A stretch of 8,438 bases of DNA from Cytophagales bacterium. GTDB lineage: Bacteria; Bacteroidota; Bacteroidia; Cytophagales; ES-bin-26. The notes beneath the pieces were generated by a model that had not been told where the DNA came from, searched no databases, and saw only the letters and a program-made list of their open reading frames with translations. The stretch is taken from the NCBI GenBank assembly GCA_014379925.1, contig JACMKY010000248.1:1-8438 (forward strand). The letters are read 5' to 3'. The position numbers were made by a program, and so were the translations under genes. Within the stretch, counting starts at the first letter, position 1; the number at the start of each line of letters is the position of its first letter. Of the stretch, positions 1 through 6,103 are shown one piece after another.

Positions 1-121
1 ATTGTCCTTGTCCAATCATTTTTAAGCTCAAGGCTTTAAAATCTTGGCTATGGCTTCTGGAAAACGATTGCATAAAGCGTTCTAAACGCTCGGGCTCATC
101 AACGAGTACGCGCTTTTTCAT
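1..121 (-). CDS. Unrecognised protein, N-terminal fragment (cut by the left edge)
   Basis: A minus-strand reading frame opens with ATG at 121-119 and stays open to the window edge, giving 40 codons. The translation starts MKKRVLVDEPERLERF and continues through SFSRSHSQDFKALSLK. It is charged, hydrophilic and probably helical, with no signal peptide or membrane segment in the visible part. I do not recognise the family and propose no function. Its codons (TTA, AGA, several AAA and TTT) are more AT-rich than those of the GC-rich genes to its right, so it may have a different history, though 40 codons are too few to prove this. It lies 85 bp downstream of the fumarylacetoacetase gene on the same strand, but the intervening repeat and palindrome suggest separate expression. 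The start is chosen because it is the first ATG after an AT-rich leader; the reality of the gene depends on sequence outside the window. Confidence 0.5.
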   Translation of the reverse strand, partial: MKKRVLVDEPERLERFMQSFSRSHSQDFKALSLKMIGQGQ

Positions 122-131
122 ATTGGCTTTT

Positions 132-145
132 TTGTACTTTTACAA
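132..145. promoter_or_regulatory. 14-bp perfect palindrome upstream of the partial left-edge gene
   Basis: The sequence TTGTA-CTTT-TACAA has perfect 5-bp arms around a 4-bp centre. It lies 10 bp upstream of the start codon of the left-edge minus-strand gene. This is the size and place of a dimeric repressor operator, or of a small hairpin in that gene's leader. The region is AT-rich, so chance is a real alternative. Confidence 0.25.
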
Positions 146-177
146 TCGTAATTTACAGAAAGTTAGGACGCTCTCTA

Positions 178-204
178 TAATCAGCGTAATCAGCGCAATC
201 AGCG
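178..204. repeat. Three tandem copies of a 9-bp unit (YAATCAGCG)
   Basis: Three head-to-tail copies of TAATCAGCG, TAATCAGCG and CAATCAGCG run from 178 to 204, ending 2 bp from the stop codon of the fumarylacetoacetase gene. The copies differ only at the first base. The unit length is a multiple of three, but the array lies outside the gene, in its 3' untranslated region. It is not an inverted repeat and so does not form a classical terminator hairpin. It probably belongs to the short tandem intergenic repeats common in this kind of genome; that link is from general familiarity, not a search. Confidence 0.8.
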
Positions 205-206
205 GT

Positions 207-1484
207 TCAGACTATCTTTCCCCGCACTTCTCCGAAGCCGATCCGGACGCCGGCTTTTTCGGCGTAGCCGCGCATAGTCACCGTATCGCCGTCGAGCAGG
301 AATGTGCGGACGGAGCCATTGGCCATCGGAATGGGTTGGGTGCCTTTCCAGGCGAGTTCCAGCAGCGACCCGTACGCATCGGGCGTGGGGCCGCTGATAG
401 TGCCGGAGGCGCACAAGTCACCCACGTTTACGTTGCAGCCGTTCACGGTGTGGTGCGCCAGCTGCTGACTCGCGTTCCAGTACAGGTACCTGGCGTTGGA
501 ACGGCACACCCGCTTCTCCGCGCCCCCGTCGGGCTGGATGGCTACTTCCAGTTGGATGTCGTAATTCTGATCACCTTCGGTTTGCAGGTACGGCAGCACG
601 GGCGGTTCCTGCGCCGGCCCCGCCGTCCGGAAGGGGGCCAGGGCTTCGAGGGTAACCACCCAGGGCGAAACGGAGGAGGCGAAGTTCTTGCCCAGGAAGG
701 GTCCCAGCGGCACGTACTCCCAAGCCTGAATGTCGCGCGCCGACCAGTCGTTGAACAAGAGCAGGCCAAAAATGTGTTCTTCGGCTTTGCTCACCGGAAT
801 GCTCCTTCCCAACTCCGTGGCCTTGCCGACCACGAAAGCCATTTCCAGCTCGAAATCCAGTTGCCCGGACGGACCAAAGACGGGCACCGCCGCGTCGGGC
901 GGTTTGGTTTGTCCATTGGGGCGGCGGATGTCGGTGCCGGATACCACGATGGAAGAAGCGCGGCCGTGGTAGCCGACGGGCAGGTGCCGCCAGTTGGGCA
1001 GCAGGGCGTTGGCCGGGTCGCGGAACATCGTGCCTACGTTGGTGGCGTGCTCGATGCTGGAATAGAAGTCGGTGTAATCGCCCACCCGCACCGGCATCAG
1101 CAACCGGGCTTCCGTCTGGTAGATGAGCACCCGGCCGCGGTGGTCGTAGTGATCGCGCAACCGGGGATTGTCGCTCCGCAGCAAGTCCGAGATGCGCTCC
1201 CGCACCGCCCGGGTGACCGGTTTGCCCAGCGCGATGAAGTCGTTGAGAAACGGGCGGTCGAACACGGTCGGGTCGGGAATTTTTACGTCGTCCAGGTAGC
1301 CCAACTCGCCCAGCACCCGCAGGTCGAGCACGTAGCTGCCGATGGCGACGCCCACGCGGGGGGTAGACTGTCCGGCGGAAGTGCGGTGTTGGAAGATTCC
1401 GAAGGGCAGGTTTTGGACGGGAAAATCACTGCCGGGCGGCACGTCCACCCAGGACCGGAGCGCGGGATCGTTGGGGTTGTACAT
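207..1484 (-). CDS. fahA: Fumarylacetoacetase
   Basis: This cytoplasmic metal-dependent hydrolase splits 4-fumarylacetoacetate into fumarate and acetoacetate, the last step of tyrosine (and homogentisate) breakdown. The 425-residue protein is full length for the family. The small N-terminal domain spans about residues 15-125 and the catalytic FAH fold about 130-425. Active-site landmarks align with mammalian FAH: DFYSSIEHATN at 139-149 with metal ligand D139 and catalytic H146; GYHGR at 171-175; metal ligands E212 and E214 in FELEM; FNDWSARD at 244-251 with D246, R250 and Q253; K266 in LGKNF; and ASGTISGP at 359-366. No key residue is missing. ATG at 1484-1482 is used because MYNPNDPALRSW matches the usual N-terminus. 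No other tyrosine-catabolism gene is in view. The gene is divergent from the suf cluster and has no Shine-Dalgarno sequence. Confidence 0.97.
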   Translation of the reverse strand: MYNPNDPALRSWVDVPPGSDFPVQNLPFGIFQHRTSAGQSTPRVGVAIGSYVLDLRVLGELGYLDDVKIPDPTVFDRPFLNDFIALGKPVTRAVRERISDLLRSDNPRLRDHYDHRGRVLIYQTEARLLMPVRVGDYTDFYSSIEHATNVGTMFRDPANALLPNWRHLPVGYHGRASSIVVSGTDIRRPNGQTKPPDAAVPVFGPSGQLDFELEMAFVVGKATELGRSIPVSKAEEHIFGLLLFNDWSARDIQAWEYVPLGPFLGKNFASSVSPWVVTLEALAPFRTAGPAQEPPVLPYLQTEGDQNYDIQLEVAIQPDGGAEKRVCRSNARYLYWNASQQLAHHTVNGCNVNVGDLCASGTISGPTPDAYGSLLELAWKGTQPIPMANGSVRTFLLDGDTVTMRGYAEKAGVRIGFGEVRGKIV

Positions 1485-1507
1485 CGAGCAATTGGGGGTT
1501 GGGTGAA

Positions 1508-1533
1508 TAAAGGTATGAATGGAAAGCGTTCAA
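1508..1533 (-). promoter_or_regulatory. Possible Bacteroidota-type promoter for fahA
   Basis: On the minus strand, TACCTTTA (1515-1508) differs from the Bacteroidota -7 consensus TAnnTTTG only in its last base. A TTG (1533-1531) lies 15 bp upstream, slightly closer than the usual -33 spacing. Transcription would start about 17 bp before the fahA ATG. The match is imperfect, so this is only a candidate. Confidence 0.28.
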
Positions 1534-1552
1534 CTGTTCTCATTCAATCTCA

Positions 1553-1570
1553 AACCTGCAACCTGCAACC
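1553..1570. repeat. Tandem 7-bp repeat (AACCTGC), about 2.6 copies
   Basis: AACCTGC occurs twice head to tail and is followed by AACC. The array sits in the middle of the divergent fahA-sufC spacer, away from both coding regions. It resembles the other short tandem repeat at 178-204 in style, not in sequence. It could vary promoter spacing by copy-number change, or may simply be neutral. Confidence 0.6.
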
Positions 1571-1595
1571 CTACCAAGCCAACTTTCCGGAACAA

Positions 1596-1622
1596 TTGGG
1601 CCTTATTTTTAATTATTATAAA
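1596..1622 (+). promoter_or_regulatory. Possible promoter of the sufC gene cluster
   Basis: This is the most AT-rich part of the divergent spacer. TTGGGC at 1596-1601 and TATAAA at 1617-1622 are 15 bp apart. An alternative -7-like box, TATTTTTA at 1604-1611, differs from TAnnTTTG by its last base. Neither is a clean consensus. Some promoter must lie in this spacer because sufC has no co-directional gene upstream; the exact boxes are a guess. Confidence 0.3.
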
Positions 1623-1623
1623 T

Positions 1624-1652
1624 ACGCGCCGCTTTATCAATCCAAAGCGCGT
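1624..1652. promoter_or_regulatory. Imperfect inverted repeat in the sufC leader
   Basis: ACGCG (1624-1628) pairs with CGCGT (1648-1652), and CTTT (1632-1635) pairs with AAAG (1644-1647). A 3-base bulge and an 8-base loop interrupt a 9-bp stem. It lies between the putative promoter and the sufC start codon, 35 bases before the ATG, where it could be an operator or an RNA hairpin in the leader. It has no T-tract, so it is not an obvious terminator. I cannot match it to a known IscR or SufR site. Confidence 0.35.
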
Positions 1653-1687
1653 TAATATTACGGAAGCATTCTTGATTCTGACTGATT

Positions 1688-2452
1688 ATGTTAAAGATAA
1701 GCAACCTGCAAGCTTCCATTGGCGAAAAGCAAATCCTGAGGGGCATCAACCTGGAGGTAAGGGCGGGTGAAGTGCACGCCATCATGGGACCCAACGGTTC
1801 CGGCAAGAGCACGCTGGCCTCCGTGCTGGCGGGTCGCCAGGAATACGAGGTGACGGACGGTACGGTGGAATACAACGGCATCGACCTGCTCGAACTGTCC
1901 CCGGAAGCGCGGGCGCGGGAGGGAGTGTTCCTGGCGTTTCAGTACCCGATTGAAATTCCTGGCGTGAGCACCACCAATTTTCTGAAGACCGCCGTCAACG
2001 AGATTCGCAAGCACAAGGGCCTGGAGCCGCTGGACGCCGTGCAGTTCCTGACGTTGATGAAGGAAAAGATGAAGCTGGTCAACATCGACCAGGCCCTGCT
2101 GAGCCGCTCGTTGAACGAAGGGTTCTCGGGGGGCGAGAAGAAACGCAACGAGGTGTTTCAAATGGCCATGCTGTCGCCCAAACTGGCCATCCTCGACGAA
2201 ACCGATTCCGGGCTTGACATCGACGCGCTGCGCATTGTGGCCGAGGGAGTCAACCAACTCAAAAGACCCGACAACGCCACCATCGTCGTCACCCACTACC
2301 AGCGCTTGCTGGACTACATCATCCCGGATTACGTGCACGTGCTCTACAACGGCCGGATCGTCAAATCCGGCACCAAGGCGCTGGCGATGGAACTGGAAGA
2401 AAAGGGGTACGACTGGATTAAAAACGAGGTGGCGGATGCGCAGGCGGGTTGA
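1688..2452 (+). CDS. sufC: Fe-S cluster assembly ATPase SufC
   Basis: SufC is the cytosolic ABC-type ATPase that drives the SufBCD scaffold on which iron-sulfur clusters are built. The 254 residues match the usual length. Visible ABC motifs, in order: Walker A GPNGSGKST at 34-42; Q-loop Q85 in AFQYP; signature FSGGEKKR at 146-153; Walker B LAILDETDSGLD at 167-178, with the SufC-typical E171 and D173; and the switch histidine H203 in VVTHYQ. There are no membrane segments. The N-terminus MLKISNLQAS is canonical, so the ATG at 1688 is secure despite the lack of a Shine-Dalgarno sequence. The sufD start follows 17 bp after the stop, indicating co-transcription. Unusually, sufB is not upstream; fahA lies there on the opposite strand. 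Confidence 0.97.
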   Translation: MLKISNLQASIGEKQILRGINLEVRAGEVHAIMGPNGSGKSTLASVLAGRQEYEVTDGTVEYNGIDLLELSPEARAREGVFLAFQYPIEIPGVSTTNFLKTAVNEIRKHKGLEPLDAVQFLTLMKEKMKLVNIDQALLSRSLNEGFSGGEKKRNEVFQMAMLSPKLAILDETDSGLDIDALRIVAEGVNQLKRPDNATIVVTHYQRLLDYIIPDYVHVLYNGRIVKSGTKALAMELEEKGYDWIKNEVADAQAG

Positions 2453-2469
2453 TCTTTAATTCCTTACTC

Positions 2470-3795
2470 ATGAACCTGACTACTGAATATACCGGCTTGA
2501 AAGACAGCCTGCTGACTGATTTCCAGGTTTGGGAAAGCCAGCTGGCCGGAGGAGAAAAATCCACGCTGCACCGGGTGCGGCGGGAAGCCATCCGGCAGTT
2601 CGACCGGCTGGGTTTTCCCACCACCAAGCACGAGGAATGGAAGTACACCAACGTGGGGGCACTTACCAAACAAGCCTTCGGATTTCGCTCTTCCACCAAC
2701 CTGACCGTGGCCGACGTGGGCGCGCTGCTCGTGCCTCACCTGGAAGCCAACGTGGTGGTGTTCGTCAACGGAATCTACCAGCCGCAACTCTCGCGTCTGG
2801 TCAGTCCGAAAGCGGACTTGCGGGTGGAGGATTTTGCCGATGCCTACCAACGCGATCCCGCGTTCGTTGAGCAGCACTTTGCCCAGTCGGCGGGTTACGA
2901 ACACGATGCGTTTACGGCCCTGAGCACCGCGTTTGCCCAGCACGGCGCGTTCATCCACGTGACCGACCAGAAAATCATCGAGCATCCCGTCCTGCTCTAT
3001 TTCATTTCCGACGCCCGAAGCGGCAACGTGGCTTCCCAGCCCCGCAACCTGTTCGTGGTGGGCCGGAATAGCCAAGTGAAGATCGCGGAATTCTTTCATA
3101 CCCTCGGCAACAACACCAGCTTCACCAACGCGGTAACGGAAATCACCGTGGAGCCGAACGCCTACGTGGAATACTACAAGGTGCAGGAGGAAAGCGAAGG
3201 CGCCCACCACATCGGCACCACGCACATTACCCAGTTGGAAAGGAGCCGCTCATTTTCCGCCACCATTACCGTGCAGGGGGGGTTCGTCCGCAACAACCTT
3301 CGCGTCGGACTGGAAGGCGAACACTGCGAAGCGCACCTGTTTGGCCTTTACCTGCCCGACGGCAAGGAACACGTGGACAACCACACGGTAGTGGATCACG
3401 CCAAACCCCGTTCCTACAGCAACGAACTCTACAAGGGCATCCTCAACGGACGGGCAACCGGGGTATTCAACGGAAAGATCTTCGTCCGGCCCGACGCCCA
3501 GAAAACCAATGCCTTCCAGTCAAACCGGAACATCATTCTCTCCGACGAGGCGTCGATGAACACCAAGCCGCAACTGGAAATCTTCGCCGACGACGTGAAG
3601 TGCTCCCACGGCACCACCACCGGGCAACTCGACGAGGATGCCTTGTTCTACCTGCGTTCGCGCGGCATCGACGCTGACGCGGCCAAATCCCTGCTCACGG
3701 TGGCTTTTGCCGGTGACGTGATCAGCCAGATCCACCTGCCGGCTCTGCGGGAATACATCGAACAACGGGTTACCCGCAAATTGGGCCAGGTGTGA
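2470..3795 (+). CDS. sufD: Fe-S cluster assembly protein SufD
   Basis: SufD pairs with SufB and two SufC subunits to form the scaffold complex and is needed for iron delivery. The protein has 441 residues, normal for the family. An N-terminal helical region (about 1-90, containing KHEEWKYTN at 53-61) precedes the right-handed beta-helix core (about 150-380). The C-terminal signature includes HVDNHTVVDHAKP at 301-313, SNELYKGIL at 317-325, and KCSHGTTTGQLD at 377-388, with C378 and H380 at the position of the functional cysteine/histidine pair of SufD. That signature has the SufD form, not the SufB form. ATG 2470 is preferred over an in-frame TTG at 2449, which would overlap the sufC stop and add seven residues of no family similarity. 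Confidence 0.95.
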   Translation: MNLTTEYTGLKDSLLTDFQVWESQLAGGEKSTLHRVRREAIRQFDRLGFPTTKHEEWKYTNVGALTKQAFGFRSSTNLTVADVGALLVPHLEANVVVFVNGIYQPQLSRLVSPKADLRVEDFADAYQRDPAFVEQHFAQSAGYEHDAFTALSTAFAQHGAFIHVTDQKIIEHPVLLYFISDARSGNVASQPRNLFVVGRNSQVKIAEFFHTLGNNTSFTNAVTEITVEPNAYVEYYKVQEESEGAHHIGTTHITQLERSRSFSATITVQGGFVRNNLRVGLEGEHCEAHLFGLYLPDGKEHVDNHTVVDHAKPRSYSNELYKGILNGRATGVFNGKIFVRPDAQKTNAFQSNRNIILSDEASMNTKPQLEIFADDVKCSHGTTTGQLDEDALFYLRSRGIDADAAKSLLTVAFAGDVISQIHLPALREYIEQRVTRKLGQV

Positions 3796-3854
3796 AGGGA
3801 GCGTTTGGGCGCATTTTTACGGAAATCCACCGAATGATTCTTCGTTGAGACGTG

Positions 3855-3868
3855 TTTCAAGTGTGAAA
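3855..3868. other. Small hairpin in the sufD-sufS gap
   Basis: TTTCA (3855-3859) and TGAAA (3864-3868) form a perfect 5-bp stem around the tetraloop AGTG. It is followed on the plus strand by AT-rich sequence. It is weak by itself, but it sits in the only long gap inside the sufC-sufT series, next to a stronger GC-rich hairpin. It may be chance. Confidence 0.25.
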
Positions 3869-3877
3869 ATTTAAACC

Positions 3878-3907
3878 AAAAAGCGGGCAAGCTTCGAATC
3901 CGCCCGC
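3878..3907 (-). terminator. Terminator-like hairpin, reading on the minus strand, between sufD and sufS
   Basis: GCGGGC (3883-3888) pairs with GCCCGC (3902-3907) over a 13-base loop. Read on the minus strand, the stem is followed directly by TTTTTGG (3882-3876), the layout of an intrinsic terminator. On the plus strand the T-tract becomes an A-tract before the stem, and no T-run follows, so sufD-sufS read-through should not be blocked strongly. No minus-strand gene is seen that would need it; it could limit antisense RNA entering sufD, or act in the plus-strand RNA as a processing or stability structure. The long loop lowers confidence. Confidence 0.4.
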
Positions 3908-3927
3908 CTTCAACCAACCCTTGCGTT

Positions 3928-5214
3928 ATGCTAACTGCCGTTCAACCCACTCCAGGAAATCTGACCGCCGACCGATTGCCCAAGGGAGAAGACCTGGCCT
4001 TTGACGTGGACAAAGTCCGGGCTGATTTTCCGATCCTCGATCAAACCATTCACGGCAAACCGCTGGTGTACTTCGACAACGCGGCAACCACGCAAAAGCC
4101 CATGGCGGTGATTCGGGCCCTGAGCAGCTACTACGAAACCATCAATGCCAACATCCACCGGGGAATCCACACCCTGGCGGAAAAGGCGACGGCCGAGTAC
4201 GAGGCTACCCGGGAAACGGTCCGGCAATTCATCCACGCTTCCCTCACCGAAGAGGTCATCTTTACGCGGGGAACCACCGAAGGCATTAACCTGGTGGCCA
4301 GCACCTACGGCCGGCAGCACGTAACGCGGGGCGGGGAAGTGATCATCTCCACCATGGAACACCACTCCAACATTGTGCCCTGGCAGATGCTTTGCGAAGA
4401 AAAGGGCGCGACGTTGCGGGTGATGCCCATCGACGAGAACGGGGACATTGTTTTTGAGGAGTACGAGAAGCTGTTGTCCGAGAAGACCCAGTTCGTTGCC
4501 GTTGTTCACGTATCCAACAGCCTGGGTACGATCAACCCGGTGAAGCGCATCATCGCCAAAGCACACGAATACGGCGTGAAAGTTCTGGTGGACGGGGCGC
4601 AGGCGGCGGCCCACCTCGACGTTGACGTGCGGGACCTGGACGCGGATTTCTACGTCTTCTCTTCCCACAAGCTCTACGGCCCCACCGGGATCGGCATTCT
4701 GTACGGCAAGAAGGCCCTCCTGGAAGCGATGCCCCCCTACCAGGGCGGCGGGGAGATGATCAAGGAAGTGTCCTTCGAGAAAACCACCTACAACGAGCTT
4801 CCCTACAAGTTTGAAGCGGGCACCCCCAACATCGCCGACACCATTGCGTTGAAGACCGCCATCGAGTACGTAACCCGGCTGGGCAAGGCCCGCGTGGCCC
4901 GGCACGAGAACGAGCTGTTGCGCCACGCCACCGAAGCCCTGACCGAAATTCCGGGCCTGCGCATCGTGGGCACGGCCCGGGAAAAGATCAGCGTGGCGTC
5001 TTTCGTCATCGAAGGCATTCACCCCCAGGACATTGGCATCATTCTCGACACCCAGGGCGTGGCCGTCCGCACGGGCCACCACTGCACCCAACCGCTGATG
5101 AAACGCTTCGGCCTGCCGGGCACCACCCGCGCCTCCTTCGCGATGTACAACACCAAGGAAGAAATCAACCGGCTGGTAACGGGTCTGCACAAGGTGCTGA
5201 AGATGCTAAGCTGA
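3928..5214 (+). CDS. sufS: Cysteine desulfurase SufS (group II, NifS-like)
   Basis: SufS is a cytosolic PLP enzyme that converts L-cysteine to alanine and leaves a persulfide on its active cysteine, supplying sulfur for clusters. The 428-residue protein has YFDNAATTQKP at 48-58, HRGIHTLAEKAT at 77-88, the PLP-stacking H145 in MEHHSN, D222 and Q225 in VDGAQAAAH, the PLP lysine K248 in SSHKLYGP, substrate-binding R381, and the persulfide cysteine C386 in RTGHHCTQP. The short catalytic loop is typical of group II enzymes. Landmarks run 22 residues later than in E. coli SufS, reflecting an N-terminal extension (MLTAVQPTPGNLTADRLPKG). A GTG at 4006 would give a family-sized protein, but ATG 3928 is the more usual choice. 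The gene lies 132 bp after sufD and 35 bp before its partner sufE. Confidence 0.96.
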   Translation: MLTAVQPTPGNLTADRLPKGEDLAFDVDKVRADFPILDQTIHGKPLVYFDNAATTQKPMAVIRALSSYYETINANIHRGIHTLAEKATAEYEATRETVRQFIHASLTEEVIFTRGTTEGINLVASTYGRQHVTRGGEVIISTMEHHSNIVPWQMLCEEKGATLRVMPIDENGDIVFEEYEKLLSEKTQFVAVVHVSNSLGTINPVKRIIAKAHEYGVKVLVDGAQAAAHLDVDVRDLDADFYVFSSHKLYGPTGIGILYGKKALLEAMPPYQGGGEMIKEVSFEKTTYNELPYKFEAGTPNIADTIALKTAIEYVTRLGKARVARHENELLRHATEALTEIPGLRIVGTAREKISVASFVIEGIHPQDIGIILDTQGVAVRTGHHCTQPLMKRFGLPGTTRASFAMYNTKEEINRLVTGLHKVLKMLS

Positions 5215-5249
5215 ACGTAAAACAACGACCGAAGACCAAGAATCGGAAG

Positions 5250-5678
5250 ATGACCATTAACGAAGCGCAGGACCAGATTGTGGATGAATTCGCCCTCTTC
5301 GACGACTGGTCGGACAAGTACGAGTACATCATTGACCTGGGCAAAAAACTGCCGCCGCTCGACGATCGGCACAAGAAGGAGGAGAACAAAATCAAAGGGT
5401 GCCAATCGACCGTGTGGCTGCACGCGGAACCGAAAGACGACCATTTGTTGTTTGAAGCCGACAGCGAAGCGGTAATCGTGAAGGGCCTGGCCAGTCTCCT
5501 GATCCGGGTGCTGTCCGACCACTCGCCGGAGGAGATCGCCCGGGCCAACCTGTCCTTCATCGACCGGATCGGCATGGGCCAGCACCTGGCGCAGACCCGC
5601 TCCAACGGACTGGCCTCGATGGTGAAGCAGATGAAGCTGTACGCCCTGGCTTACCAGGCGAAAATGAGCAAACCCTAA
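5250..5678 (+). CDS. sufE: Cysteine desulfuration protein SufE
   Basis: SufE accepts the persulfide sulfur from SufS, stimulates its turnover and passes sulfur to the SufBCD scaffold. The 142 residues form a single SufE/NifU-like alpha-beta domain. The hallmark KIKGCQSTVW at 47-56 carries the sulfur-accepting C51, the same residue number as in E. coli SufE. DDWSDKYEYIIDLGKKLPPL at 18-37 and the RSNGLASM segment near the C-terminus are also typical. It immediately follows sufS, so enzyme and acceptor are probably made together. GGAAG precedes the ATG with no spacing, too close for an effective Shine-Dalgarno site. The distinct CsdE paralogue is possible in principle, but the Suf context favours SufE. 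Confidence 0.95.
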   Translation: MTINEAQDQIVDEFALFDDWSDKYEYIIDLGKKLPPLDDRHKKEENKIKGCQSTVWLHAEPKDDHLLFEADSEAVIVKGLASLLIRVLSDHSPEEIARANLSFIDRIGMGQHLAQTRSNGLASMVKQMKLYALAYQAKMSKP

Positions 5679-5690
5679 CCGCTACTCCCG

Positions 5691-6008
5691 ATGACCGAAG
5701 CAGAATTGGAACTGAAGGAAAAAGTCACCCAGGCCATCAAAACGGTCTACGATCCCGAAATCCCGGTGGACATCCTGGAGTTGGGCCTCATCTACGACAT
5801 CAAGGTTTTTCCGGTCAACAACGTCTACATTCTGATGACGCTCACTTCGCCCTCTTGTCCTTCGGCGGGTACCATCCCCTCGGAAGTGGAGGAGAAAGTG
5901 CGGACCGTCGAGGGCGTCAATGACGTGAGCGTGGAGCTTACCTTCGATCCGCCCTATTCCCAGGATATGATGTCGGAAGTAGCCAAGCTCGAGCTGGGGT
6001 TTATGTAA
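5691..6008 (+). CDS. sufT: SufT-like DUF59 / MIP18-family Fe-S maturation protein
   Basis: This 105-residue stand-alone DUF59 (MIP18-like) protein belongs to a family whose members, including SufT and the eukaryotic CIA factor CIA2, help Fe-S cluster maturation or delivery. Visible hallmarks are YDPEIPVDILELGLIYDI at 20-37 with the conserved acidic residues, TSPSCPSAGTIP at 52-63 with the conserved C56, and the C-terminal VELTFDPPYSQDMMSE. The usual tryptophan of the DPPW motif is tyrosine (Y89) here. The gene begins 12 bp after sufE and is surely in the same transcript. PaaD, the phenylacetate-pathway member, is unlikely because it is longer at the C-terminus and no paa genes are near. The exact role, and so the symbol, is inferred from family and context. 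Confidence 0.88.
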   Translation: MTEAELELKEKVTQAIKTVYDPEIPVDILELGLIYDIKVFPVNNVYILMTLTSPSCPSAGTIPSEVEEKVRTVEGVNDVSVELTFDPPYSQDMMSEVAKLELGFM

Positions 6009-6016
6009 GACAGTTT

Positions 6017-6032
6017 ATCGACGATGGTCGAT
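6017..6032. other. 6-bp hairpin after the sufT-like gene
   Basis: ATCGAC (6017-6022) and GTCGAT (6027-6032) form a perfect stem around the loop GATG, 9 bp after the stop codon. No T-run follows, so it is at best a weak terminator. The CGATGG motif occurs twice here (6022-6027 and 6029-6034). The 95-bp gap it starts is AT-rich in its second half and could also hold a promoter for the bacilliredoxin gene, but I find no clean consensus boxes. Confidence 0.35.
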
Positions 6033-6103
6033 GGAACGGCAGCGGCCAACCGCTTGAAAAGTCAGTTTTTAATTTTCAACTTTCTAATTATCCAACCCAC
6101 TTT

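Noticed and set aside
123..1655. A 510-codon plus-strand open frame covering the fahA gene
   Set aside because: It lies antisense to a gene with every fumarylacetoacetase active-site residue. Its own translation has no recognisable domain and a composition rich in G, V, H and R, typical of an antisense shadow of GC-rich codons.
2449..2469. TTG start giving SufD seven extra residues
   Set aside because: It overlaps the sufC stop codon and adds residues not typical of SufD; the ATG at 2470 gives a normal N-terminus.
2464..3225. A 253-codon minus-strand open frame opposite sufD, and a similar 215-codon one opposite sufC
   Set aside because: Both are antisense to secure Suf genes, lack motifs, and have no credible start region.
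3796..3927. A separate small gene or a strong promoter in the sufD-sufS gap
   Set aside because: No convincing frame with a start is present, and I find no TTTG/TAnnTTTG pair with acceptable spacing.
3931..5190. A 419-codon minus-strand open frame opposite sufS
   Set aside because: It mirrors sufS almost exactly and has the same shadow composition. SufS carries complete catalytic motifs, so the plus strand is the coding one.
5691..6008. PaaD (phenylacetate monooxygenase accessory protein) as identity of the DUF59 protein
   Set aside because: The protein is a minimal DUF59 domain without PaaD's C-terminal extension, and the neighbours are Suf genes.
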